A DNA stretch of 64,000 bases, from positions 3,703,501 through 3,767,500 of the forward strand of contig NC_051104.1 in assembly GCF_901709675.1 (NCBI RefSeq), read 5' to 3'. This document shows, one piece after another, positions 38,401 to 46,215 of the stretch. Source of the DNA: Syngnathus acus (taxonomy: Eukaryota > Chordata > Actinopteri > Syngnathiformes > Syngnathidae). Every line of letters starts with the position of its first letter. The stretch's first letter is position 1. The notes beneath the pieces are model-generated. The model made no database searches. It saw only the letters and a list, made by a program, of their open reading frames with translations, and was not told where the DNA came from. The position numbers and the translations under genes were made by a program.

Positions 38401-40154
38401 AAAATTCCGTTTGCTCCAAACAAACAAACAAAGAAAACAAACATGTGACCTCTAGGCGCTGCAAGTACATGTGCTTCATCGAGGAGCAGGAGGCGCGGCC
38501 GTTCTTCAAAGTCAAGGTGGTGGAGAACGGCTACAACGACCTCGTCCTTACGGCGGCCACGCCCAAAGGTAACGTCGGTCCGCCCGTCCTGTGCTGTTCA
38601 CGCTGACATGTGTCCCACCCTCCCCGCAGGCGTGTGGGACCAGATTCTGGAACCGGTGGCTCGGCTCAGAAGCTCCAGCGGAATGCTCAAACTCTTCCCG
38701 GACTTCTTGAAAGGAGAAGACCTCTTTGGACTCAGCGCTTCGGCCGTCTGCAGGATCATCGAGTCGGTACGCGGTGCCTTTTAGCGCGACATCTTGAATT
38801 GGTTGCCAGCGTTGTGCTCCAAATTACATCATGCGAGCCCAGCTTAGGAAGTAAAACACTTTGGAACAGCACCCGCTTGTTCTATCGCACGCTTGTGAGC
38901 AGCGTGAAAGGAGCTGCCAACACGACTGAGGCGCGATGGTGACTGCGTGTGTGTGCGCGCGCGTGTCCGTGTGCGTAGTTGCCAGGCGTGGAGGCATGCG
39001 AACGCTACACCTTTCGTTACGGCCGCAACCCGCTGATGGAGTGGCCGCTGGCCTTCAACCCGTCCGGCTCGGCGCGCTCAGAGCCCAAAGTCAGCCAGGC
39101 CAAGAGGTAGCACGCCGCGCATCCCACCCCCCGCGCACTTCCCTCTGCTTGACAATGACGCGTGTGCTTTTCCCGTTAGGCCATACCTGTTGACCAGCAT
39201 GGCTCCGCGGTGCCAGGGCTCGGTGGGCTCCATCGTGGGCGCGGTCCCGGGCGTAATCTCGCTGTCGCCAGGCGAGACTGTGGCGGGCACTCACCAGGGG
39301 CGCCACTCCAAGCTGGCGCAGTACCGCCGCATGAAGGCCGATTGGAAGACTAACGTCTACCTAGCGCGCTCACGCATCCAGGTAAGTCCCTGCCGCCACC
39401 GATGTCAACTGCCCGAGGCAGGGCACCGAGTCACTGCTTGTTTGCGCGCAGGGCCTGGGGCTGTACGCCGCCCGGGACATCGAGAAGTGCACCATGGTCA
39501 TCGAGTACATTGGCGCCATCATCAGGAGCGAAGTGGCTGACCGCAAGGAGAGACTCTACGAGAGTCAGGTGACCTTGCCCGCCCACATTTGTACAGCCCC
39601 TTCCTTATTTTAGCCATGGGAGAAATGTTGAGCATGAAATCAGCGAACTGCCACAGAGGCTGTCTGAGCACGTGCACGTCCTCACTCTTGTCTCACGTGC
39701 GCAGAACCGAGGCGTGTACATGTTCCGAATCGACAACGACTACGTGATCGACGCTACCATCACTGGAGGACCCGCCAGGTGAGAGGGTGCCGCTCTGTGG
39801 TGGCAGCCGCCACTTGCCACCACCACTGATCCCGCCTGTGCCCGTGCTTGCCATTGATAGGTACATCAACCATTCGTGTGCGCCCAACTGTGTGACGGAG
39901 GTGGTGAGTGTGGAGAAAGAGAACAAGATCATCATCAGCTCCTGCCGACGCATCCAGAGGGGAGAGGAGGTAGGTGGGGCCGCACCTTCGCCGCCATCCT
40001 TTGCGCTGCCGCACGCTCTTACTCAGCGCCGTCTGTCCTTCTGCGCGCGCGTGTACGTCAGCTGTCCTACGACTACAAGTTTGACCTGGAGGACGACCAG
40101 CACAAGATTCCCTGTCACTGTGGCGCCTTCAACTGCCGCAAGTGGATGAACTGA
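9263..40154 (+). CDS. kmt2c: Histone H3-lysine-4 methyltransferase KMT2C (MLL3), complete, 72 coding exons, about 6,099 aa
   Basis: KMT2C is the catalytic subunit of a nuclear COMPASS-like complex (with WDR5, RBBP5, ASH2L, DPY30, UTX and others) that monomethylates H3K4 at enhancers. I traced 72 coding exons; all have GT-AG ends, compatible phases, and sum to 18,300 nt. Order of parts: AT-hook, first PHD cluster, giant Ser-Pro exon, second PHD cluster, HMG-like box, long Gln/Pro-rich region, extended PHD, FYRN/FYRC, Win motif, SET and post-SET. The [18 protein letters not shown] motif and the neighbouring xrcc2 point to kmt2c rather than kmt2d. The protein is about 1,200 residues longer than human KMT2C (about 4,900), mainly through exon 12. 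Introns are short: the whole gene spans 31 kb. Segment entries below give exon coordinates. Confidence 0.95.
11640..11800. repeat. Interspersed fish repeat fragment in kmt2c intron 5
   Basis: The intron between the 26-nt exon and exon 6 contains the run CTTGTATAGTGCTTTATTTC, then CCAAAGCGCTTT and CATTCACACACCAATGGGAG, a pattern shared by many fish genomes as a dispersed repeat. It explains why this intron is longer than its neighbours. I cannot assign the family without a repeat library. Confidence 0.5.
12800..12900. repeat. Interspersed repeat fragment in kmt2c intron 9
   Basis: Repeated ATCA units (12802-12830) lead into TTTTATTGGCCAAGTTTGAG and AAGGAATTTGACTCCGGTAA, wording common to a dispersed repeat of fish genomes. 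The copy is a fragment without coding capacity, followed by a CA microsatellite at about 12960-12975. Confidence 0.45.
13681..18761 (+). other. kmt2c: kmt2c exon 12: giant 5.1-kb exon encoding Ser-Pro-rich repeats
   Basis: The acceptor TTGTAG ends at 13680 and the donor GTAAGT starts at 18762. The first ~35 residues finish the PHD cluster ([22 protein letters not shown]). The remaining ~1,650 residues are low-complexity repeats based on PSPSNxTELxQSP, with very many S-P dipeptides. From about 15869 to 16830 they become a regular 26-residue tandem repeat; before that they are 20-25-residue diverged units. After about 17100 the repeat fades into ordinary Ser/Pro-rich disordered sequence. The exon lies between the first and second PHD clusters, where human KMT2D carries its own SPPPEE-type repeats. 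The region is probably disordered; many SP sites could be phosphorylated by proline-directed kinases (inference). Confidence 0.9.
15869..16830 (+). repeat. Coding tandem repeat, about 12 copies of a 78-bp (26-residue) unit inside kmt2c exon 12
   Basis: The unit reads [19 protein letters not shown] followed by TASPYAP. Copies differ by few substitutions, several in-frame losses of one codon or of SP, and one internal duplication of [11 protein letters not shown] near 16470-16500. All length changes keep the frame, so the repeat is under coding constraint. The same bases are open in other frames on both strands; those openings are by-products of the repeat. Confidence 0.9.
18829..20728 (+). other. 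kmt2c: kmt2c exons 13-16: disordered linker and basic region before the second PHD cluster
   Basis: Exons: 18829-19691, 20000-20107, 20294-20419, 20606-20728. Exon 13 starts with a Gln/Glu-rich stretch ([20 protein letters not shown]) that may form a short coiled coil, then Pro/Ser-rich sequence. Exon 14 has [20 protein letters not shown], one of the best diagnostic blocks for KMT2C against KMT2D. Exon 16 ([20 protein letters not shown], then RGRARLK) is a Gly/Arg-rich nucleic-acid-binding-like segment seen in both paralogues. The intron at 19692-19999 includes a 13-base A run. Confidence 0.9.
20835..22251 (+). other. kmt2c: kmt2c exons 17-23: second PHD cluster
   Basis: Exons: 20835-20939, 21014-21118, 21192-21373, 21448-21612, 21757-21866, 21959-22012, 22149-22251. 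PHD fingers are visible as [20 protein letters not shown] with [26 protein letters not shown] with YHTYC and KCKWC; and [20 protein letters not shown] with WVHAVC and FDCSLC. The last PHD of this cluster in the KMT2C/D family binds the histone H4 tail in published work. Exon 23 continues with [20 protein letters not shown], matching human [20 protein letters not shown]. Confidence 0.93.
22428..27319 (+). other. kmt2c: kmt2c exons 24-36: basic block, HMG-like box and start of the Gln/Pro-rich region
   Basis: Exons: 22428-22507, 22571-22681, 22906-23010, 23087-23175, 23243-23384, 23580-23723, 24188-24220, 24292-24378, 24444-24728, 24900-24973, 25043-25243, 26057-26552, 26652-27319. Conserved blocks include [60 protein letters not shown] and [16 protein letters not shown]. 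Exons 32-34 form the HMG-like box ([20 protein letters not shown], then [20 protein letters not shown]). Exon 35 begins a coiled-coil-like [15 protein letters not shown]-type run with poly-Gln, after an 813-bp intron with a GAT microsatellite near 25318-25338. Exons 29 and 32 have tandem CAGCAG acceptors. Confidence 0.9.
28002..28053 (+). repeat. Perfect-looking hairpin in kmt2c intron 37
   Basis: The arms 28002-28018 and 28037-28053 are inverted copies (ATGGGAGTGGATTGCAG against CTGCAATCCACTACCAT) with one mismatch in 17, around an 18-base loop. The flanks carry further short palindromic words (CTAGTAC, CTACTTGTG). It may be the core of a small dispersed element rather than an RNA gene. Confidence 0.5.
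32391..32437 (+). repeat. (CA)n microsatellite in kmt2c intron 49
   Basis: An uninterrupted run of about 22 CA units follows the donor of exon 49 (32276-32383) almost directly. On the + strand the run begins 7 bases after the splice site. Confidence 0.95.
37396..40154 (+). other. kmt2c: kmt2c exons 62-72: extended PHD, FYRN/FYRC, Win motif, SET and post-SET
   Basis: Exons: 37396-37591, 37671-37880, 38049-38377, 38456-38568, 38630-38766, 38979-39106, 39180-39381, 39452-39568, 39705-39778, 39861-39969, 40062-40154. The extended PHD runs from [20 protein letters not shown] through [13 protein letters not shown] to [13 protein letters not shown] has FRVGSLLF and [17 protein letters not shown] lies in exons 65-67. 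The WDR5-binding Win motif is GSARSEPK at 39066-39089. The SET domain has [12 protein letters not shown], the NHSCAPNC motif that helps bind the cofactor, and the YDYKFD strand with the catalytic tyrosine; the post-SET ends [13 protein letters not shown] and TGA. All zinc and catalytic residues I can check are present, so the enzyme should be active. Confidence 0.95.
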
Positions 40155-40800
40155 GGTTTGATTGGCGGGCAGGCAGGCAGGCGACCAAGAGGCTGGTCCT
40201 CTGCGTGTAAATGTGTACAAAGAGCAGAAGATGATTTTGTTGCAAAGATTTTTTGCTTTGATTTTTGTATTTATTACTGAAAGAACTTATTTTCTAATAG
40301 CACTCCTTTGCGCCGGGTGCCGAGTGGCAGCATGTAAATAGTCCAGCAAAAAAGAAAAACATTTAAAGAAAAAAAAATCAACACACTTTGGATGAGAGGC
40401 CATTTTGAATTGTTTTGTTCACTGGCCCCGGTGTTCTTTTTATTTTGGCTGTGATCATGCCCCCACCTGTTTTTTTTTTACTCTACAGTGTGATGATTAT
40501 GAAATGAACTTTGTTTTGGGAGTTTAGTGGAGCCTGATTTTGAAACATTTTCAGAAAATAAAATACTTTACATCTTGAAAAGCAAAGCCCATTGCGTTGG
40601 TATTGGCACAACAACACAACTACAACTTTGCTAAACTTTTAAAATTCTTTTTAAGTAACAAAATTGCCAAACGAGAGAAATTTGATGTTGCAGATCCAAC
40701 ACGAGGAAATTCGATTACGTAACGTGCACTGTCAGAATTTTCAAATTTTTGCATGCTTGTGCGTCCACATTGAGCCTCCTGTTAGCTTGTGTGTGCACAG
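40155..40800 (+). other. kmt2c 3' UTR and spacer
   Basis: AT-rich sequence with no coding signal follows the SET gene stop. A canonical AATAAA is found at 40557-40562, giving a 3' UTR of about 0.4 kb. The cpm gene converges from the right; its own 3' end could overlap this stretch. Confidence 0.6.
40557..40562 (+). terminator. Poly(A) signal AATAAA of kmt2c
   Basis: AATAAA about 400 bases downstream of the kmt2c TGA, in AT-rich sequence and followed by a GT-rich patch; the only strong hexamer before the next coding-like exon. Confidence 0.6.
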
Positions 40801-41020
40801 AGCGCCCCACGCCACCGCCGAGGAGGACTCACTGTGGCTCGTCGCACGCGACCCCAGCAACGCGCAGCGCAGCAACAACATCATAGAGTCCAACGACAGC
40901 GAGGAGGACGAGCAAAGCAACGCAGACCAGACTAAATGGCTCGGTCAAACGGGAAGTTCTTGCGGCGACCTATCCAAATGTGAGGACTTCTTCACCGTGG
41001 AGCCGCTCCCTGACAGCTAG
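40801..41020 (+). CDS. Orphan coding-like exon, acidic C-terminal segment of unknown protein (partial)
   Basis: An acceptor-like TGTGTGCACAG ends at 40800, and about 73 open codons run to a TAG at 41018-41020. The reading frame has GC-rich third positions and real-looking composition, with an acidic patch (IIESNDSEEDEQSNAD) and the ending FFTVEPLPDS. It is unlike the AT-rich DNA on its left. I do not recognise the protein. It lies between the kmt2c poly(A) signal and the convergent cpm stop, on the kmt2c strand, with no further exon of its own visible. It could be a terminal exon of a gene reduced to one exon, a relic, or an alternative kmt2c 3' exon. An accidental open frame is not excluded. 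Confidence 0.35.
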
Positions 41021-41152
41021 AACAACCTCAATGCCAATCGCAGGCCCGTTACCCCCTCAGCCACGCCCTCTCCAGGCCGTCGACGACTTCTCTCTCTCGC
41101 TGTCCTCCTCGGCTTCCAATCATACCCCCCCCACCCCTCAACGCAAAGACCA

Positions 41153-44100
41153 TCAGCTGATCAAGCGCTGCAACGCAAGGGCCGTTCCGAGCGGCGCCAG
41201 CGTCCATGGCGGCGGCGACGACGATGAAGGCCAGGTGGTTGAGAGCATGGGGTCACCCGTTGCCGTGGCGAAGCGACGCAACACAAAGTCGTGCGTCAGG
41301 GCCGAGTTTCGCTTCGGGCCGAAAGGGATGAAAAAAGTCTCCGTCAGCACCTCGTGGCCGGGATAGGTCACCTGGAGGTGGGGGGAGGATGCACACAAAC
41401 ATTGAGATCCAGGAAGTGTGTGCAACCAAGTGTGAGCGTGTGCGCGCTTAACAGTGAAAGTGTAGTTGCCCGGCAGCAGCAGTCTGTAGTATTCCCCGTG
41501 TTTGTTGGTCGTGAAGGGCTGCATGTTGCGGCGACCGGTCACCTCCACCACGGCGTTGCGCACGGCCACCCCCGACCCATCTAGCACGCGCCCTTTCACC
41601 CCTGAACACACACACAGAGTCAACGAGTAGGAGCGCCCGGCGTGGGCCGAGGCCCTCCCTTACCCAAGTGCACTTGGCGGATGAAGGCCAGCAGACTCCT
41701 CCTGTTGTCGGCCCACAAGGGAACGAGCTCCCTGGCCGGAGGGAACTTGCAGCATGACACCTCCAGCGTCACCTCCAGGCACTGAGCCCACACGTAGTTG
41801 TAGTCCTGCATACCGCCTGCCCACACACGCCAAGCCGCTCATTCTGAGGACTGCCAGGCTCCGATCGCAGCCACTCGAGCGGGCACTGACCCGAGAGCGG
41901 GTACCACTGGTAGCCGTTAGTGATGCCGTCCTTAAAGGGTCCCTGGTCTGCACAGCGACCCCCCTTGTGCATACTGGCATGGTTGCCCGAGTACACCTTG
42001 GCCAGGTGGACAAAGACGTCGTCATCGGGCGTCAAGCTGGCCTGACCCGCCAGCTCGCCACCTAAACACGCCTCAAACACGTTTGTCGCATGCGTGTGAA
42101 GGCGTGACTTGAGCGCGCTTACCGCTGTTGTCGTAAGCGTAGCTGGCCACCAGGGCGCCGCCGTGGAGGTTGGCCGAGAGGACAAACGTCTCCGTCTTCA
42201 ACCAGCCAATCACGGCCCGCACCTGCTGCCACGAACGCAAAAATCAGAGGCACAATGGCGCAGGCGCGGCCGGGCACGCCCACTTGCAAAGTAACGGGCC
42301 GGCTGACCTCGGCCTCTCTGCCGCTGTCGTCGTCCGTGTCATGCTGCCCCGGTGGATCAGCGAAGGCATCAGGGAAGTTTCTATTCAGGTCCACGCCATT
42401 ATGGTTGAACCTGACGTACACATGCACACACACAGTCACGAGTGGAACCAATGTGTTGTGCTGTTTTGATGTTCTCATTACACTGCAGTATTGATGGTGA
42501 CAGGTAGAGGGCAGCAGCAAAAGAAAGGGGACGTGTTTGTATCTGCCGTGAGCGGTGCGCATGCGTTGCACGGGGTGTGGGCGCATGTACCTTCCTTGGC
42601 TGAGGTGGCAGTCGCTGTCAGCCCGGTCGAAGCCGTCCGGGTTCATCGTGGGCAGGAAGTGGACACGCGTGCTGTTCAGAATCTGCATGGCCCAGCTCTC
42701 GTTGCCATGGTAGCCACGCACCAGGTCGGACACTAGCTGCAGAAGCAGCTCGCGGCCCAGAACCTTCACGCACGGGGAAATTCAGTTTGTCACTGGCTGA
42801 AAGAGATCAAACAGGTCACAGCGCCGCCTTCTGCTATGGAGTGGCAATAGCGTGGGAATGCGAAAAATTCGTCGCTGAAACAAAGACGCCGGGAGGAGGG
42901 TGCGGAAAAGTCGTCAGCCAGCCCGGACGAGAGCGGATGAATGGACGCGGAAGGCGAGAAGGGTGGGAAAGGTGCAAACGTGTCGGGGCGGGACCGAGTA
43001 CCCTGCGGCCATCCGGCTGGTTGCCAGGGTGACGGGCTAACGCGCACGCACGACACGATCACAGGTTGCGTGTTCCATCTTCCCTGAGCTGTCAGGTGGC
43101 CCCGCCCCCTCTGTCTCTCAGCGAATCAACATAGGACCAAAGTAGCAGGGCACGCAGATTGAAACAAGACCAAGCTCCTCACCTCAGAGTAAAAAAAAAC
43201 AAAACGAATATGAGGCAGGAAGGATCAACGTGTGCATGTGCTGGTCCATGATAAGCAAAACAGGACGTTGGAATGTTTGTCATGCAGCTCAAGAGGATGC
43301 TGAGAAAATAAGCCTTGACAAAACAGGAAGCCGGCCACCAATCAACGGCTCAGCTTCCTGGCAGCCATCACGTCGAAACATTGGAGGCCCCAAAAACCAA
43401 AAACTGCACTGTTTAACGACGGCAAACAAAACAGAACAAACAAACACGCCCAGCGCATCTCACGCTCTCCGTTACACAACCACGGCCGCCATCTCGCTTG
43501 AAACGGTTTTGTCGTCGCTTGGGCCCCGAGCTACCAAGGCAACCGCTCACTTAATGCTTAGCGGCCCTGCTACGGTTGGCCGCTCACTTGATCGGGCTGA
43601 ACTTTTCCACAGGTTGGCCGCATTCCTGCTGTGAATGTCTACATGCTGGTGCTGTCAGGTCAAAGGTCTTTTTCTCTGAGCCGACACACTCCACTGACGC
43701 CATTTATTTACTTTGTGGAAATAGACAAAACAGAGTGTGTTGGCTTGTGACAGGCTTTTGTGGATTTCCTTTAGACTCACTTCCTGTCTGCAGGGAGGGA
43801 CCCTCTAAATGTGTGTATGTGTTGGCTCACCTCATTTCCATGCATGTTGGCCACATACTTGAACTCGGGGATCCCAATTGTGTGACGGTGGGGGCTCAGA
43901 CCCAAAGCCAACACCCACAGCTGTTGACCTGCCGCGTAGACGCCACATGTGATTGTCATTCGTCATGCGCTTTTGGAACACTTTGGGTGCTCGTGACACT
44001 TGCTCGATGGCTGAGGCACGCATACACACGCTAATCTGAGTTAATCCAAGACAGTGCGTGTGTGTGCGTGTGTGTGATTGGCCAGATCAAAACACGGTGG

Positions 44101-44366
44101 ATTAGATGAAGTGGAGTTTACAATCAGGTTAGGTGATCGCACAAACCAGTCAGTGTCACGATCGCCACGGTAACGGAAACCGAGACCTGACCCGTGTGGG
44201 TACCTGCGACCGAGCGTCCGATGCTGTACAGGTGCGCAATGTCTGGATTGGAAGCGTTGACCTGAAGAAGGTAATGCTCTATCTCGCGGTTGCTGTGGTA
44301 ACGAAAGTCCAGCGTCATAGCGGCGGGGACAAGCATGAAGACGAGGAAGAGCTGGCGGTCCGACAT
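41153..44366 (-). CDS. cpm: Carboxypeptidase M, complete, nine exons
   Basis: CPM is a zinc metallocarboxypeptidase (M14 family, N/E subfamily) of the cell surface that removes C-terminal Arg or Lys from peptides such as kinins. Exons on the minus strand: 44366-44204, 43928-43831, 42763-42591, 42410-42308, 42222-42123, 42061-41891, 41816-41664, 41601-41453, 41371-41153; 1,329 nt, 442 aa (human 443). A signal peptide is at the start ([16 protein letters not shown]). Zinc ligands are His and Glu of NMHGNE and His of SANLHGG; the substrate Arg lies in [10 protein letters not shown]; the catalytic Glu is in the [11 protein letters not shown] strand. A transthyretin-like domain follows ([25 protein letters not shown]). 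The C-terminal tail is only weakly hydrophobic for a GPI-anchor signal. The gene converges on kmt2c. Confidence 0.93.
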
Positions 44367-46215
44367 GACTATGCAAAAAAAAACACAATAACCATCATGT
44401 AAATTGATCATCTCAAAGAAGAATGATCCCCAAACTTTCTCTCCACGAGACACTTTTTTTTCAACTAGAAACACTCAATAAAGATAGGGGACAAGAATTG
44501 ATGATTGCACCGCAAAGACTCTTTCCAATTGATAAAACGCATACCAAAAGCAATATTAAGTTTTCCACTCAGGGTCCAAAAGGTCATTGAAAGAGCGCGG
44601 TGACGTCATGTCGTAGCCTCAGTTACCTGCGTGCTCTCAGCTTGTCGACGTCCACGCGATCTTGGGAGGGCGGGTAGTCAATCCGGAACCATCTGCGCTG
44701 CGGCTCTACTCACACGGGAGGAGGGGTGGGGGGCGTGGTCTTGTTAGATCAATGCACCCCCCCGTTCCAACTGGTTGATGCCCCGCCTCCAACAGATTCA
44801 GTCAGCCCACACCTGAGGTGATGGGCGCACAGCGGTGCTTTGGCGCCGCCTGGAGGCCGCTCCCAATGCTGCAAGTCGCAGCAAGAGCCACAAGAGGCAG
44901 GATTTCTTCCGAAACGTATTTCAACGTTCCCTCTATGAATTGGGCGGGCCAGGTGGTCTGACCTTTGGTTGCCACAGCGACGAGGACTTTGCCTAGACTA
45001 CTTTCGAAAGGCTCTCGCTCACACGGTGAGACGAGACGACACGAAGAAGAACGTGAAGTGGATGTGAGTTTTCTTTCTTTTGTTTGACACATAGCATTGC
45101 TGTTGAAAAGGACTACTTGTCACGTTATTCAGTGAGTCAGTTAGTTAGCGAGCGAGTCGCTCGGCTAGTCTAAAGACGATTTGTTAGCTTGTTTGGCAAT
45201 TGGTCAGACATTTCACTCGGTCCGCTTGTCGGTTATTCAGCTTTCAGTCGCTCAGTCATTTTCTCGATAAGTTGTCAGTTAATTACTTTGATTAAAGTTA
45301 GGGGACGGTCAGTGTTACCGTAGTGGCCCAAATATAAGACGACGCTGATTACAAGACGACCCCTTCTTTTTCAAGACTCAAGTTTGAAAAAAGACCTTTA
45401 GAGCACCTAATTTAATTTTGATACAAACAATTACAGAAAGAAATGATGATAACAATATGTTCAAGAGAAAAAGCATGTTATTTTGCCTCATCAAATCATC
45501 GTCTTAATATCTGAACATTTAAATATGTAAACTAAAGTGCAATCACATTTGTAAATGAACGGCTTCTGGTTTTTCCATTTATGTTATCTCTTCTCTTTTC
45601 TATCTTTTTATTTTTCTTCGTCGTGCAACCGCTATTTTTATTTTTCTTCGTGACAGGGGTTCGCTTTGGCCTGATGAGTTAAGTTCACCATTTGCTTTAA
45701 AGATATTTGGCACCATCCAGCGTTGTTAATGGGTATAATGTCTAGACCCCGAATGTAAGACAACCCCCACGTCTTATTTCAATGCCAAAAACACCGTCTT
45801 ATATTCGGGCCAATACGGTACTTCTTTAGGTAACATAACAATAAGGAAGTGAACCCAGCAGCAAAGTCATTGTCAAACAGCCTTGAGGACCAGGAAGAAG
45901 CCGCTGTGCATGAGGAAGGTCGTAAAAAGAGCAGACTTTGGTCTCCACTGGCATCTTGTAGGGACATCGGGCGGGCGACCTTTAGATGCGGAATGCTACT
46001 GTGGTCGTCGCTTATCCCTTTGCCTCACATTCATTTCAGGTTTTCTCTTGATCAAAAGTTAACTCACACCCCATCGAGGAGGTGAGAACACGGAGCTCAC
46101 CCACGCGGTGACGCAAATCAGAGCAACGCCAGCCAAACGACTTTACGAACCCGAATTCCAGTACGGCCATAAAAGAAGTCGTAAAACAGATCTGCTGCTC
46201 CTCCATGCGGGAAAG
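44367..46215. other. Spacer between the divergent cpm and NLR genes
   Basis: This holds the cpm promoter side (up to about 45000), a MITE-like element at 45317-45822, and the 5' leader of the NLR gene (about 46020-46215). A T/A-rich stretch lies at 45400-45640. No exon with coding character was found. Upstream of the NLR ATG one frame stays open from 46108, but it carries no known domain. Confidence 0.5.
45317..45822. mobile_element. Non-autonomous DNA transposon (MITE) with TA target duplication
   Basis: The left end reads TA then CCGTAGTGGCCCAAATATAA and the right end, read on the opposite strand, is TA then CCGTATTGGCCCGAATATAA. The two ~28-base terminal inverted repeats differ at few sites and continue as AGACG-rich sequence. 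The inside is AT-rich without an open frame. The flanking TA on both sides fits a TA target-site duplication as used by Tc1/mariner-type transposases; family assignment is an inference. Confidence 0.65.

Noticed and set aside
9263-40154. Identification of the methyltransferase as kmt2d, suggested by the repeat-rich linker
   Set aside because: The [18 protein letters not shown] block, the GRGSGFPG region, the HMG-box wording and the xrcc2 neighbour all fit KMT2C better.
43230-44034. + strand frames inside cpm intron 2 and over exon 2
   Set aside because: No coding character; the region is intron of cpm, and the part over 43831-43928 is antisense of a cpm exon.
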